Positions 16,374-24,906 of a stretch of DNA of 62,672 nucleotides are shown piece after piece. The DNA is taken from assembly GCA_964565705.1 (NCBI GenBank), contig CAZMGD010000007.1, positions 1 through 62,672 on the forward strand, written 5' to 3'. The notes beneath the pieces are model-generated. The model did not search any database. It saw only the letters and a program-made list of their open reading frames with translations, and was not told the DNA's origin. Source of the stretch: CAZMGD01 sp964565705. GTDB lineage: Bacteria > Actinomycetota > Acidimicrobiia > Acidimicrobiales > Ilumatobacteraceae. The number at the start of each line of letters is the position of its first letter. The stretch's first letter is position 1. The position numbers and the translations under genes are program-made.

Positions 16374-17900
16374 TCAGCGCACGGCGGAACGATCGCCGAA
16401 CAGGCTGGGAACGGTCAGCAGCATGATCTTGACGTCCAACCAGAACGACTGGCGTTCGATGTAGTCGACGTCGAGCGCCACACGCCGCTGCACCTCGTCG
16501 GGATCGTGCAGCGGGCCCCGCGAGCCCTTGATCGCCGCCCAACCGGTCATCCCGGGCTTGATCCGGTGCCGGTGCGCGTACTCGGCGACCAGCGTGGCCG
16601 ACTCGACCTCACCCGTCTTCATGCCGATCGCGTGTGGCCGGGGCCCGACCAGCGACATCTCGCCGCGGATGACATTCAGCAGTTGGGGCACCTCGTCGAG
16701 GCTCGTCTTGCGCAGCACGCGTCCTACGCGAGTGACCCGGATGTCACCCGCGGTCACCTGGCGCGACGCGGTCGCGTCGGCCGTCTCGTGGCGCATGGTG
16801 CGGAACTTGCACACCATGATCTCCTCGTTGTTGAAGCCGTGACGGCGCTGGCGGAAGAGCACCGGTCCTCGACTGTCGAGCTTCACGACCAGGGCGACGG
16901 CGGCGAGCACCGGCGACGCGAGGACGAGGAGCGGCACGCCGATCATGAGGTCCTGCACGCGTTTGGCGAACGCTCGGTGCTCGGCCGTCGCGACGCTGCC
17001 CACCGGCGCCAGCGGCGAATCGGCGAGGTGGGCCACCGCGGCGACGCGCGCCCGATCGTCCTGCTGGTCGACCATCAGCGTGATGTCGTTGGGGAGCTCG
17101 GAGAGCCGGCGGGTGATCTCCCGGACGCGGGCGGTCGCTCGGGGATCGACCGTGACGACGATCAGGTCGATGTGCGGTGCGACGCGATGCGTCACGAGCG
17201 CCTGTGTGTTGCCGAGCACCGGCACCCCGAGGATCGCCAAGGGAGAACGGTTCAGGCGGTCGTCGAAGATGCCGATCACGTTGATGTCGCCGTGGGCCAT
17301 CGCGTCGGTGATCAGCGTCTCGGCGCGCGCGGTGGCACCGACGAGGACGATGTTCGGGGTCAGGAAGCCGGCGGCACGCCAGTGACGGACGAGCAACCAC
17401 CAGACGGAGTGCAGCGTGATCAGCGTCGCGGTCGTCGCCACCGCCCACGTGAGCGCATCGTCCACCGTGCCGGACTCCTCGACCAGCACCTGATCGATGG
17501 CCGCGACGACGACGCCGACGGCGACCGTGATCGCGACGACGTGGGCCAACTGCACGTCGAGCCGGCGCCGTCGGGTGAAGCGGTACGCACCTGTCGTGCG
17601 CAGGAAGTGGGCGACGATCGCGGCCCCGCCGACGTAGGGCAGCACGCCGGACAGGGGCGTCTGCCACACGGACTCGTCCGACACGTTGTCGACCACGACG
17701 AGGGCGATGACGGCGAGAGCGAGGCTGTCGACCGCGCGGAACACGTGGGATGCGAGGCGGCGCGCCTGGCGGACGCGGACGCTGCGCAGCTCGCGCGGGC
17801 GCATCGGACCACGGGCGACGACGGACGGCGGCTCCGTCGATGCAGCAGGGTGACTGGATTCCTCGTCGATCGGAAAGCGCCTCTCGCCAGTGGCGGTCAC
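16374..17900 (-). CDS. Polyprenyl-phosphate sugar-1-phosphate transferase (exopolysaccharide initiation)
   Basis: This 508-residue membrane enzyme of the WbaP/CpsE type starts exopolysaccharide or glycan synthesis by moving a sugar phosphate to undecaprenyl phosphate. Several N-terminal membrane helices (about 50-165) and a CoA-binding-like middle domain precede the catalytic C-terminal domain (about 300-508). Catalytic-domain motifs are KRVQDLMIGVP, KFRTMRHE, LRKTSLDEVPQLLNVIRGEMSLVGPRP and KPGMTGWA. No other glycan genes are adjacent; a GDP-fucose synthase lies at 54662. Confidence 0.92.
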   Translation of the reverse strand: MTATGERRFPIDEESSHPAASTEPPSVVARGPMRPRELRSVRVRQARRLASHVFRAVDSLALAVIALVVVDNVSDESVWQTPLSGVLPYVGGAAIVAHFLRTTGAYRFTRRRRLDVQLAHVVAITVAVGVVVAAIDQVLVEESGTVDDALTWAVATTATLITLHSVWWLLVRHWRAAGFLTPNIVLVGATARAETLITDAMAHGDINVIGIFDDRLNRSPLAILGVPVLGNTQALVTHRVAPHIDLIVVTVDPRATARVREITRRLSELPNDITLMVDQQDDRARVAAVAHLADSPLAPVGSVATAEHRAFAKRVQDLMIGVPLLVLASPVLAAVALVVKLDSRGPVLFRQRRHGFNNEEIMVCKFRTMRHETADATASRQVTAGDIRVTRVGRVLRKTSLDEVPQLLNVIRGEMSLVGPRPHAIGMKTGEVESATLVAEYAHRHRIKPGMTGWAAIKGSRGPLHDPDEVQRRVALDVDYIERQSFWLDVKIMLLTVPSLFGDRSAVR

Positions 17901-17952
17901 CGGTCCAATCTACGCGGTGCAGCCGTGAGCGTCGGCCGGGTACCGTCGTGCC

Positions 17953-18333
17953 GTGATCACCGGGTTCTCCCACGTGCAGTTGGTGGTCAGCGACGTGGAC
18001 GCGAGCGCTCGCTGGTACGAGCGGGTGCTCGGCATGGAGCAGTTCGTGGCCGGCAGCTTCGACGGTGGTCGCTACGTCGGGCTGCGGCACCGCAGCGCTG
18101 GGTTCGTCGTCGGTCTGCAGACCGGGTCGACGGCGGGTCAGGCGGCGATGGTCGACCACGTGTCGTTCGCGGTGGACAGCCATGCGGAGCTGCTGGCGCA
18201 CCGTGATGCCGCGCTGTCCGATGGTCTGGACGTCGGCTCGGTGATCGAGGAAGCGGCGAGCTGGAACGTCCGCCTGTGCGATCCCGATGGTCTCAGGGTC
18301 GAGCTGACCGCCGCCAAGCCCCGCGCCGACTGA
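17953..18333 (+). CDS. VOC family (glyoxalase/bleomycin resistance fold) protein
   Basis: This 126-residue single VOC domain has the FSHVQLVVSDVDASARWYERVLGM opening typical of the fold (shortened: FSHVQLVV, then WYERVLG). The VDHVSFAV strand and the RLCDPDGLRVEL strand supply the usual metal-ligand His and Glu positions. Enzyme activity cannot be assigned. It is divergent from the sugar transferase and 6 bases before the MFS gene, so it is probably co-transcribed with it. Confidence 0.87.
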   Translation: MITGFSHVQLVVSDVDASARWYERVLGMEQFVAGSFDGGRYVGLRHRSAGFVVGLQTGSTAGQAAMVDHVSFAVDSHAELLAHRDAALSDGLDVGSVIEEAASWNVRLCDPDGLRVELTAAKPRAD

Positions 18334-18339
18334 CGGCGC

Positions 18340-19575
18340 ATGTCCGGCCGCTCGTTCGCGCCCTTCCGTCATCGCGCCTTCGTGCTCGTGTGGGTCGGCG
18401 CGCTCGTGTCGAACATCGGCACGTGGATGGAGACGACCGCCCTCAGCTACTACGTCGCCGACACGTCCACGGCGAGCGCGTCGGGCCTGGTGGCCGCGGC
18501 CGGGTTCCTCCCGTCGGCGTTGCTCAGCCCCGTTGCCGGGGCGTGGGCGGATCGATTCTCCCGACGCAAGCTGATGATCATCGCCAACGCTGCGTCGGCA
18601 ACCGTCGCGGCAGCTGTCGCCATCCTCGTGTCATCGGGTCACGCCACGCCCGGCCGCTTGGCACTGTGCTCCCTGGCGGGTGGCTGCGCGGGGGCGGTGG
18701 GCTTCCCCGCGTTCCAGGCCACGCTGCCCGACCTGGTGCCGCCCGAGGACCTGGTGGCCGCGATCGGGCTCAGCAGCACCCAGTGGAACCTGGGACGCAT
18801 CGTCGGGCCGACGCTCGCCGCGCTCGCCATCGCCCTCGGTGGTGTGTCCAGCGCGCTGTGGGCCAACGCGATCAGCTTTGCCGGTGTGATCGTCGCTGTG
18901 TCGCTCGCCGCGATCCCGCGGCGCGCGGGCGTGCGTCGATCGGTGCTGGGAGCGTTCCGGGATGGCATCGCGTTCGCCCGGCGCACCCCGGCGCCCCGTC
19001 AGATGGTGCCGCTGCTGTTCCTGCAGGCGCTGGTGACCGCGCCGTTCATCGGATTCATCGCTCAGATGGCGACGAACGTCTTCGACACCGGCCAGGGCGG
19101 CACCAGCGCGCTGGTGACCGCGCAAGGCATCGGCGCGGTGTGTGCCGGCGCGTCGATCGGCGCGCTGTCGGCCCGGTTCGGCATCCGCGCCGTGCTGGTG
19201 AGCGCGGTCGCACTCAGCGCGCCGGCGCTCGTGCTCTACGGCACCGCACCGAACATCGTCGTCGGTGCGTTCGGTGTGATGGTGCTCGGCGGGTGCTACA
19301 TGGCGGCGCTGTCGTCGTGCACGACGGTGACCCAGAAGTCGGCCACGCCAGAGCTGCGCGGTCGAGCGATGTCGGTCAACAACTTCGTGCTGGGCATCTG
19401 CTACCCGATCGGGCTGCTGGTGCAGGGAGAGATCGCCGACCGGACGTCGCTGCGCGTCGTCACGGTCGGCTCCGGTCTCACGCTCGCTGCCGCCCTCGCC
19501 ATGCTGTTCGTCGCCCGCCCGGATCGGACCGATGCGATCGCCGCCCTCGACGCACGCGCTCCAGCCTACGCCTGA
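18340..19575 (+). CDS. MFS transporter (EntS/MFS_3-type exporter)
   Basis: This 411-residue 12-helix MFS protein belongs to the group that includes EntS and many small-molecule exporters. Motifs are the N-terminal SNIGTWMETTA helix, the conserved loop WADRFSRRKLM after helix 2, and PELRGRAMSVNNFVLG in the second half. It follows the VOC gene by 6 bases. It ends 11 bases before operator site A, and so is just outside the inferred regulon. The substrate is unknown. Confidence 0.88.
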   Translation: MSGRSFAPFRHRAFVLVWVGALVSNIGTWMETTALSYYVADTSTASASGLVAAAGFLPSALLSPVAGAWADRFSRRKLMIIANAASATVAAAVAILVSSGHATPGRLALCSLAGGCAGAVGFPAFQATLPDLVPPEDLVAAIGLSSTQWNLGRIVGPTLAALAIALGGVSSALWANAISFAGVIVAVSLAAIPRRAGVRRSVLGAFRDGIAFARRTPAPRQMVPLLFLQALVTAPFIGFIAQMATNVFDTGQGGTSALVTAQGIGAVCAGASIGALSARFGIRAVLVSAVALSAPALVLYGTAPNIVVGAFGVMVLGGCYMAALSSCTTVTQKSATPELRGRAMSVNNFVLGICYPIGLLVQGEIADRTSLRVVTVGSGLTLAAALAMLFVARPDRTDAIAALDARAPAYA

Positions 19576-19586
19576 CGTAAACCAGT

Positions 19587-19608
19587 GATATCGTGATCAT
19601 GGTATTGG
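19587..19608. promoter_or_regulatory. Operator site A of a shared 18-bp dyad
   Basis: This is one of seven copies of the consensus ATATCATGATCATGNTAT, read here as ATATCGTGATCATGGTAT (19588-19605). It lies in the only AT-rich stretch between the MFS gene and the Rieske oxygenase, 20 bases before the ATG at 19628. It would control Rieske oxygenase, SnoaL-like protein and LivG-like ATPase. Confidence 0.7.
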
Positions 19609-19627
19609 TGAAGTGCTGGGGGCGCAG

Positions 19628-20593
19628 ATGTCGATGGATGTGACAGAGGCTGACACCGGCGAGCGCACGCGCGCGCTCCCTCTGCTGTTGCACCAGAACT
19701 GGTACGCGGTGGCGCTGAGCACCGAGGTGACGGGTGATGCACCCATCGGTGTGCCGTTCGCTGGCGGGCGACTCGCCGTCTACCGGGATCCGGATGGTCG
19801 CCCCGTCGCGTTGTCCGCGCGATGCGCCCACATGGGGGCCGATCTCGCCGCGGGCGATGTGATCGACGGCACCTTGCGGTGCATGTTCCACCACTTCTGC
19901 TACGACGCGACCGGACGGTGCGTGTCGATACCGTCGTCGGACCGGATCCCACGTCGGGCCCGGGTGCACAGCTTCCCGGTGCGCGAGCACCTCGGCCTGG
20001 TGTGGGTGTTCAACGGGGACGATCCTGCGTCCGAGCCGCCGGGCATCCCGGGCTACGACGTCGGTGGCCTGGCGGTTCGTGCCCGTCGGACCGACCTGTT
20101 CGAGGTCGATCCCTGGGTGATCATCGCCAACTCCTTCGACTTCATGCACTTGCGATACGTGCACCGCCTCGTGTTCGACTTCGACGAGTCGACGATCGAG
20201 TGGGGCGACCGCAACGTCTCCTACCGGATGACCTTCACGATGCCGGACGGGCTGGTCGCGAACCAGAACATCCTCGTCAGCGGTACGAACACCGTCTCCT
20301 ACGTCACCGGTGGTGATGTCGACAGCGTGGGCATGTTCACGTCGACACCCGTGGGCGACGGGTCGCAGAGCTACTACATCGCGGCCACGCCGACCGATGG
20401 TGGCGGCGATCCCGAGGAGCGATTGCAACTGCAGGAGCACATCGCCGACGAGCTCCTGAAGGACGACACGCGCGCGCTCGCCAAGATGCGCTTCCAGCAC
20501 GGCGCGTTCGTGGGAGAGGACCGCAGCCTGGTCCGCTACCTGGGCTACGTGCGGTCGTTCCCCATGTTCGACCCCGCACCACTCTTGGACTGA
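19628..20593 (+). CDS. Rieske (2Fe-2S) mononuclear-iron oxygenase, alpha-type
   Basis: This 321-residue oxygenase of the ring-hydroxylating or O-demethylase type (VanA/KshA-like layout) has Rieske ligands Cys66, His68, Cys85 and His88. The mononuclear iron site is Asp171, His174 and His179 in NSFDFMHLRYVH. It should use O2 and electrons from a reductase to hydroxylate or demethylate a substrate; no reductase gene is in the window. The ATG at 19628 is preferred; a GTG at 19613 would overlap the likely promoter. It is first in the operon behind operator A, 12 bases before an NTF2-fold gene that could act as a beta-like partner. Confidence 0.93.
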   Translation: MSMDVTEADTGERTRALPLLLHQNWYAVALSTEVTGDAPIGVPFAGGRLAVYRDPDGRPVALSARCAHMGADLAAGDVIDGTLRCMFHHFCYDATGRCVSIPSSDRIPRRARVHSFPVREHLGLVWVFNGDDPASEPPGIPGYDVGGLAVRARRTDLFEVDPWVIIANSFDFMHLRYVHRLVFDFDESTIEWGDRNVSYRMTFTMPDGLVANQNILVSGTNTVSYVTGGDVDSVGMFTSTPVGDGSQSYYIAATPTDGGGDPEERLQLQEHIADELLKDDTRALAKMRFQHGAFVGEDRSLVRYLGYVRSFPMFDPAPLLD

Positions 20594-20605
20594 AGGAGGA
20601 TCCAC

Positions 20606-21076
20606 ATGGGCAGCCGAGGTGAGATCGAGAACCTGCTGTACGAGTACCAGGAGCGCATCGATGCCGGCGACCTGGCGGGGATGGCCGCGCTGTTCGCTCA
20701 CGCGGTCGTCCGTGCCGACACGGTCGAGACGTCGTGGACCGGTGCCGAGGAGGTGGCCGGCATGTTCTCGCAGATCATGCGGATCTACGACGACGGTTCG
20801 CCGCACACGACCCACACCACGACGAACGCCATCATCCACGTCGACGAAGTGGCCGGATCGGCGACGTCCCGATCCGTGTACATCGTCCATCAGGCGGCCG
20901 ACGGCTTCGCGCTCCAGCCGATCATCACCGGCCGATACCACGACCGGTTCGAGCGCGTGGACGGTGCGTGGCGCTTCACCGAGCGCATCTTCGTCGCCGG
21001 CCTGCAGGGCGACCTGACGGCACACCAGGTGCTCGAGGATCACCCCGTGTTCGACGAGGCCGGCCGCACGTCGTGA
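20606..21076 (+). CDS. NTF2/SnoaL-like domain protein (Rieske-linked)
   Basis: This 156-residue NTF2/SnoaL-fold protein is about as long as a Rieske dioxygenase beta subunit and is closely similar to the protein at 15918 (RGEIENLLY, YQERID, QPIITGRY, DRFERV). An AAGGAGG ribosome site precedes the ATG. It lies between the Rieske oxygenase and livG, whose GTG overlaps its stop by 4 bases. It may be a lyase or isomerase, or the small partner of the Rieske enzyme; the sequence alone does not decide. Confidence 0.88.
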   Translation: MGSRGEIENLLYEYQERIDAGDLAGMAALFAHAVVRADTVETSWTGAEEVAGMFSQIMRIYDDGSPHTTHTTTNAIIHVDEVAGSATSRSVYIVHQAADGFALQPIITGRYHDRFERVDGAWRFTERIFVAGLQGDLTAHQVLEDHPVFDEAGRTS

Positions 21077-21870
21077 CGCCGCAGGAGGTTCCCTCGTCTC
21101 CTGTGCTGGAGGCGCGCGGCGTGACCGTGCGCTTCGGTGGTGTGGTCGCGGTCGACCAGGTCGACATCGATCTGCGCCCCGGCGTGATCTGCGGGATCAT
21201 GGGTCCGAACGGCGCTGGGAAGACCACGCTCTTCGACGTGTTGTCCGGAGTGCGCCGGCCCACCTCCGGTCGAGTGGTCCTCGACGGTCGAGACGTGACG
21301 GGATGGTCGCCGGTGCGCCGAGCGCGTGCCGGTGTCCGGCGTACGTTCCAGCGCCAGCAGACGTTCGGCTGGCTGACGGTGAGGGAGAACCTCCGCGTTG
21401 CCGTCGAGCCGGCAGGCGGCCTCGGCTCGTTGCTCGGCGACCTCGTACGGATCCGGTCGGGGCCGTCGGCTGCGGAGCGGGTGGATCGCGCCCTGGAACT
21501 GTGCGGACTCGCCGATGTGGCCGAGCGTTCGGCATCGACGCTCGACATCGGCCGTGCCCGGATGGTCGAGCTGGCGCGGGTGGTGGTCGCCGAACCGCGG
21601 GTGCTGCTGCTCGACGAACCCACGTCGGGGCTCGAGGAGCGCGAGACAGCGCAGCTCGCCGCCACGGTGCACCGTCTGCGGGAGACATCCGGCTGCGCGG
21701 TGGCGCTGGTGGAGCACGACGTCGGCTTCATGTTCGAGCACTGCGACCGCATCGTCGTGCTCGATCTCGGTCGCGTGCTGGCGCAGGGGACCCCCCGTCA
21801 GGTGCGCGACGACCCGGCGGTGGCCGCGGCCTATCTGGGTACAAATCATGAACATGTTATTGACATTTAA
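21073..21870 (+). CDS. livG: ABC transporter ATP-binding protein, LivG type
   Basis: This 265-residue ATPase is of the branched-chain amino acid/HAAT importer family. Walker A is GPNGAGKTT (44-52), Walker B is VLLLDEP (177-183), and the H-loop region is LVEHDVGFMF. The ABC signature is atypical: where LivG normally has LSxGQ, this protein reads LDIGRAR (157-163). It is the only importer part kept separate from the LivH-LivM-LivF fusion at 24907. It is translated from a GTG overlapping the previous stop. Operator site B lies inside its last codons, so control of the next gene overlaps this coding region. Confidence 0.9.
   Translation: MTPQEVPSSPVLEARGVTVRFGGVVAVDQVDIDLRPGVICGIMGPNGAGKTTLFDVLSGVRRPTSGRVVLDGRDVTGWSPVRRARAGVRRTFQRQQTFGWLTVRENLRVAVEPAGGLGSLLGDLVRIRSGPSAAERVDRALELCGLADVAERSASTLDIGRARMVELARVVVAEPRVLLLDEPTSGLEERETAQLAATVHRLRETSGCAVALVEHDVGFMFEHCDRIVVLDLGRVLAQGTPRQVRDDPAVAAAYLGTNHEHVIDI
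21842..21863. promoter_or_regulatory. Operator site B, inside the 3-prime end of livG
   Basis: This copy of the shared dyad reads AAATCATGAACATGTTAT at 21843-21860. It overlaps the last codons of livG (HEHVIDI end), where the sequence turns abruptly AT-rich. It precedes the substrate-binding protein gene (ATG at 21943) by about 80 bases. Confidence 0.6.
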
Positions 21871-21942
21871 CGGTGTCTGGTCCAACCTGGGCGAGCGAAC
21901 CCGCGCGCCCGTTTGGGGGTGCTCGAATCCGTTGGGGGAGAG

Positions 21943-23256
21943 ATGACACGTCACCGACACGGTCTGCAAGTAATCGGCGCGTTCGCCTGCCTGGTCGCCC
22001 TCGTCGGCGCCTGCGGCTCGGACGATTCCGGCGACAGCACGACCGCGGCGCCGGCGACGACCGGGGCCACCGACACCACCGCCGCCGGCACCGACACCAC
22101 GGGCGGAGGTGCCGCCTCGTCCGGCGAGGTACGAGGGGTCACTGCGACCGCGATCAAGATCGGCGGCCTGGGCGAGGCGACGACGTACGTCGGCGTGGAG
22201 GACGGTGCCAAGGCGCGCTTCGAGCGGGCCAACCGCGAGGGCGGCATCAACGGTCGGATGATCGACTACATCGGCTTCAAGGACGACGGCAAGGACCCCG
22301 GTCTGGACCTGGACAAGACTCGCGAGCTCATCGACTCCGACGGCGTGTTCGCGGTGGCTCCCGTGATCACCCAGTTCTTCCTGCCCCAGAGCAGCGACCT
22401 CCTCGCCCAGAACCAGGTTCCCTTCGTCGGATGGGGCTTCATGCCCGGGTTCTGCGGCAATGACTACGGCTACGGCTTCAACGGCTGCCTCGTCGGCACG
22501 GACTACGTCAACTCGGCGCTCGTCGACCCCGTGCTCAACGCGATCGACAAGCCGGTGGCCGACATCCGCGTCGCCATCCAGTCCGGCGACGACATCACCG
22601 GGAAGTCCGGTTCGGCACAGTACGAGGCCGTGATCGAGAAGCGCGGCGCGCAGGTCGTCTACAGCGAGCAGAACCTGCCCACCGACACGCAGACCACGGA
22701 CTACTCGCCGTTCGTGCAGGAGATCATCAAGTCCGAGCCGGACGTGGTGTACGCCTCGTCCCGCTTCTCCGACGTGATCGGCCTGACCGGCGCACTGCGC
22801 CAGGCCGGCTACGACGGGCCCGTCGTCAACTTCGTGACCTACGTGCCGGGACTGCTGGATGCCCAGCCGGACCTCGCCGCAGCGCTGGAAGGCGTCTGGG
22901 TGAACTCGCAGATCCCACCCTCGGAGTCCGAGTCGCCGGCGGTGAAGCAGGTGGCCGAGGATCTCCAAGCGATCGGTGCCGATCCGTTCGTGACGCTCGG
23001 CGCGTCCGTCGGCTACTGGAGCGCCGACGTGCTCGTGCAGCAGCTCACCGCGGCGGGGGCAGATCTGACACCCGAGACGTTCCAGGCAGCGATGCAGGAC
23101 TTCACCTATGAGCCGCTCGAGGGCGGCATCGGCCCGGTGTCGTTCCCCCAGGACCAGACGGCGCCGACGCCGTGCTCGGCCCTCGTCGAGGTCAGGGACA
23201 AGGCGTACCAGGTGCTCGAGCCGATGCAGTGCTACGAAGCCTTCCCGGCGAGCTGA
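21943..23256 (+). CDS. livK: ABC transporter substrate-binding lipoprotein, LivK type
   Basis: This 437-residue type I periplasmic-binding protein of the branched-chain amino acid/aromatic acid group is secreted and lipid-anchored: hydrophobic signal GAFACLVALVGAC, with the lipobox Cys followed by an acidic, Thr-rich linker. The mature fold begins near IKIGGLGEATTY. In an actinobacterium it would sit on the outer face of the membrane and deliver substrate to the LivH-LivM channel. The ATG at 21943 follows a GGGGAGAG site. Family members bind branched amino acids, amides or carboxylated aromatics; here the neighbours suggest the catabolic substrate. Confidence 0.92.
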   Translation: MTRHRHGLQVIGAFACLVALVGACGSDDSGDSTTAAPATTGATDTTAAGTDTTGGGAASSGEVRGVTATAIKIGGLGEATTYVGVEDGAKARFERANREGGINGRMIDYIGFKDDGKDPGLDLDKTRELIDSDGVFAVAPVITQFFLPQSSDLLAQNQVPFVGWGFMPGFCGNDYGYGFNGCLVGTDYVNSALVDPVLNAIDKPVADIRVAIQSGDDITGKSGSAQYEAVIEKRGAQVVYSEQNLPTDTQTTDYSPFVQEIIKSEPDVVYASSRFSDVIGLTGALRQAGYDGPVVNFVTYVPGLLDAQPDLAAALEGVWVNSQIPPSESESPAVKQVAEDLQAIGADPFVTLGASVGYWSADVLVQQLTAAGADLTPETFQAAMQDFTYEPLEGGIGPVSFPQDQTAPTPCSALVEVRDKAYQVLEPMQCYEAFPAS

Positions 23257-23281
23257 CCAATCCATCATCCGGAGGAATCTC

Positions 23282-23749
23282 ATGAGCGACGATGCCCGTC
23301 ACCAGATCTCGAAGCTGATCTTCACGTGCGACCAGCGCAACGACGACGGTGACTTCGACGGTGTCGGCGAGCTGTTCGCGCACGCCACGATCGGCGTCGA
23401 GGGCATGGGCGATGTCGTCTGTGAAGGGGCCGAGGGCACCGCCGAGCAGTTCCGCCTGACGACCAAGGTCTACCCGGAGGGCGGGGCCCGCACCCACCAC
23501 ATCTCGACCAACCTCATCATCGACGTGGACGAGGACGCGGGAACCGCGACGTGCCAGAGCCACTACGTGATGTACCAGCAGACCGATGAGCTGCCGCTGC
23601 AGCCGATCGACGCCGGGCGCAACACGGACACGTTCGAGCGCGTCGACGGTGCATGGCGCTGGAAGCGGCGCTACATCAAGGTGCTGCTGCACGGCAACCT
23701 GTCGCACCACCTGAAGATGGACACGACGCCGTTCGTCACCGGGTCGTGA
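23282..23749 (+). CDS. NTF2/SnoaL-like domain protein
   Basis: This 155-residue NTF2/SnoaL-fold protein is related to those at 15918 and 20606 but more diverged (LFAHATIGVEG, LQPIDAGRNTDTFERVDGAWRWKRR). A GGAGGAAT ribosome site precedes the ATG. It follows livK by 25 bases and is probably in the same transcript behind operator B. Its last 14 bases overlap the end of the convergent P450 gene. Likely a small lyase, isomerase or dehydratase acting on a pathway intermediate; this is inference from fold and context. Confidence 0.86.
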   Translation: MSDDARHQISKLIFTCDQRNDDGDFDGVGELFAHATIGVEGMGDVVCEGAEGTAEQFRLTTKVYPEGGARTHHISTNLIIDVDEDAGTATCQSHYVMYQQTDELPLQPIDAGRNTDTFERVDGAWRWKRRYIKVLLHGNLSHHLKMDTTPFVTGS

Positions 23750-24758
23750 GCTCGAGGCGGACCGGACGGCGGATCGTGGGATTCGCCGTCTGGAACGCCA
23801 CGTCGTCGTCGGCCAGCGCCAGCGCCGGCGCCGCCAGGAGCAGTTGTTGCAGCACGACATCGGTCTCGAGCCGGGCGAGCGCGGCGCCGATGCACAGGTG
23901 TGCGCCGCCGCCGAAGGTCAGCGGCCGGATGTCGCTGCGGGTGATGTCGAACCGATCCGGTTCCTCGTAGCGATCGGGGTCGCGGTTGGCGGTGGCGATG
24001 TCGAACAGGATGTTGGAGCCAGCCGGGATCGTCGTCGAGCCGACCTCGATGTCGGTGAGCGCGTAGCGGGTCGTCGACAGCGCGGCTGGCTCGATTCGCA
24101 GCACCTCATCGATGGTCGATCGGGTCAGCGAGGGATCGCCCCGCAACTTCGACAGCTGATCCGGGTGGCGCAGCAGCGTGAGGATCGTGAGCGAGATCAT
24201 GCTCATCGTCGTCTCGAACCCGGCCGTCACCAGCAACACTGCGTTGGCAACGAGCTCATGGTCGCTGAGCCGCTCGCCGTCGAGATCGGCGAAGAGTGCC
24301 GAGAACACGTCGTTGCCCGGCGCCGCACGACGCTCGGGGACGAACGCCTCGAAGAACGAGATCAGCGCGCGCAGCTGGCCGAAGAAGCCGGCGTCGGGGT
24401 GCTCGGCCGCCGGGTCGAACACGTCGACGACCTCGTGCTGCCACCGTTCTCGCTCGACGCCGAACAAGATGCGCACCACTTCCATCGGCAGCGGGAACGC
24501 GATCCCCGTCATCAGGTCACCGCCACCTGCGTCCGTGTAGCGCTGCACGAGCTGTCGCGTGGTGGCCTCGACGTCGGGCCGCAGCGACTCCACCGCTGAC
24601 GGTGTGAACGCTCGGCTGATCAGCCGGCGCACACGGCTGTGCGCGTCGCCGTCGAGCGCCATCATCCACGATTCCATCAGCTCGCGGAGCGGGCCCGACG
24701 TCAGGCCGAGCGAGTCGGGCACGCCGCGGCCTGCACCCAGGCGCGGGTCGCGCAGCAA
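23736..24758 (-). CDS. Cytochrome P450, apparently 5-prime truncated
   Basis: The body of the enzyme is intact: I-helix AGFETT (179-184), ExxR as Glu218-Arg221, and the heme loop FGGGAHLCIG with Cys289. P450-like sequence continues in frame upstream of the only available start (TTG at 24758), through a YWVVSRY stretch and back to about 24827. That upstream segment has no ATG, GTG or TTG before an in-frame TAA at 24843-24845. The product from the TTG is 340 residues against about 400 for the family, so the usual N-terminal strand and helix are lost. Either a non-standard start is used or the gene lost its 5-prime end where the operator C region begins. Confidence 0.8.
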   Translation of the reverse strand: MLRDPRLGAGRGVPDSLGLTSGPLRELMESWMMALDGDAHSRVRRLISRAFTPSAVESLRPDVEATTRQLVQRYTDAGGGDLMTGIAFPLPMEVVRILFGVERERWQHEVVDVFDPAAEHPDAGFFGQLRALISFFEAFVPERRAAPGNDVFSALFADLDGERLSDHELVANAVLLVTAGFETTMSMISLTILTLLRHPDQLSKLRGDPSLTRSTIDEVLRIEPAALSTTRYALTDIEVGSTTIPAGSNILFDIATANRDPDRYEEPDRFDITRSDIRPLTFGGGAHLCIGAALARLETDVVLQQLLLAAPALALADDDVAFQTANPTIRRPVRLELTTR

Positions 24759-24827
24759 TGCCGAGGCCTGCGCGTAGCGGCTGACGACCCAGTAGCGGAT
24801 CGCAGGTTGGAACGTGGGCGCATCGCT

Positions 24828-24849
24828 GAATATATGATCATGTTATTAT
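24828..24849. promoter_or_regulatory. Operator site C, between P450 and livHMF
   Basis: This copy of the shared dyad has a perfect right half (ATGATCATG with TTAT after it, 24834-24846) and a weaker left flank. It is in the divergent region between the P450 gene and the permease fusion (ATG at 24907). It overlaps the upstream open part of the P450 frame. Confidence 0.65.
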
Positions 24850-24906
24850 TGGAATCGACGGGTCGGCAAGGCCTGTCTCCATCCCGTCAGGGGACCGGGA
24901 AGGCCG

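Noticed and set aside
24823..24841. ATG codons on the minus strand upstream of the P450 gene that could serve as its start
   Set aside because: ATG codons at 24841 and 24823 are in other reading frames than the P450, so they cannot start it without a frameshift.
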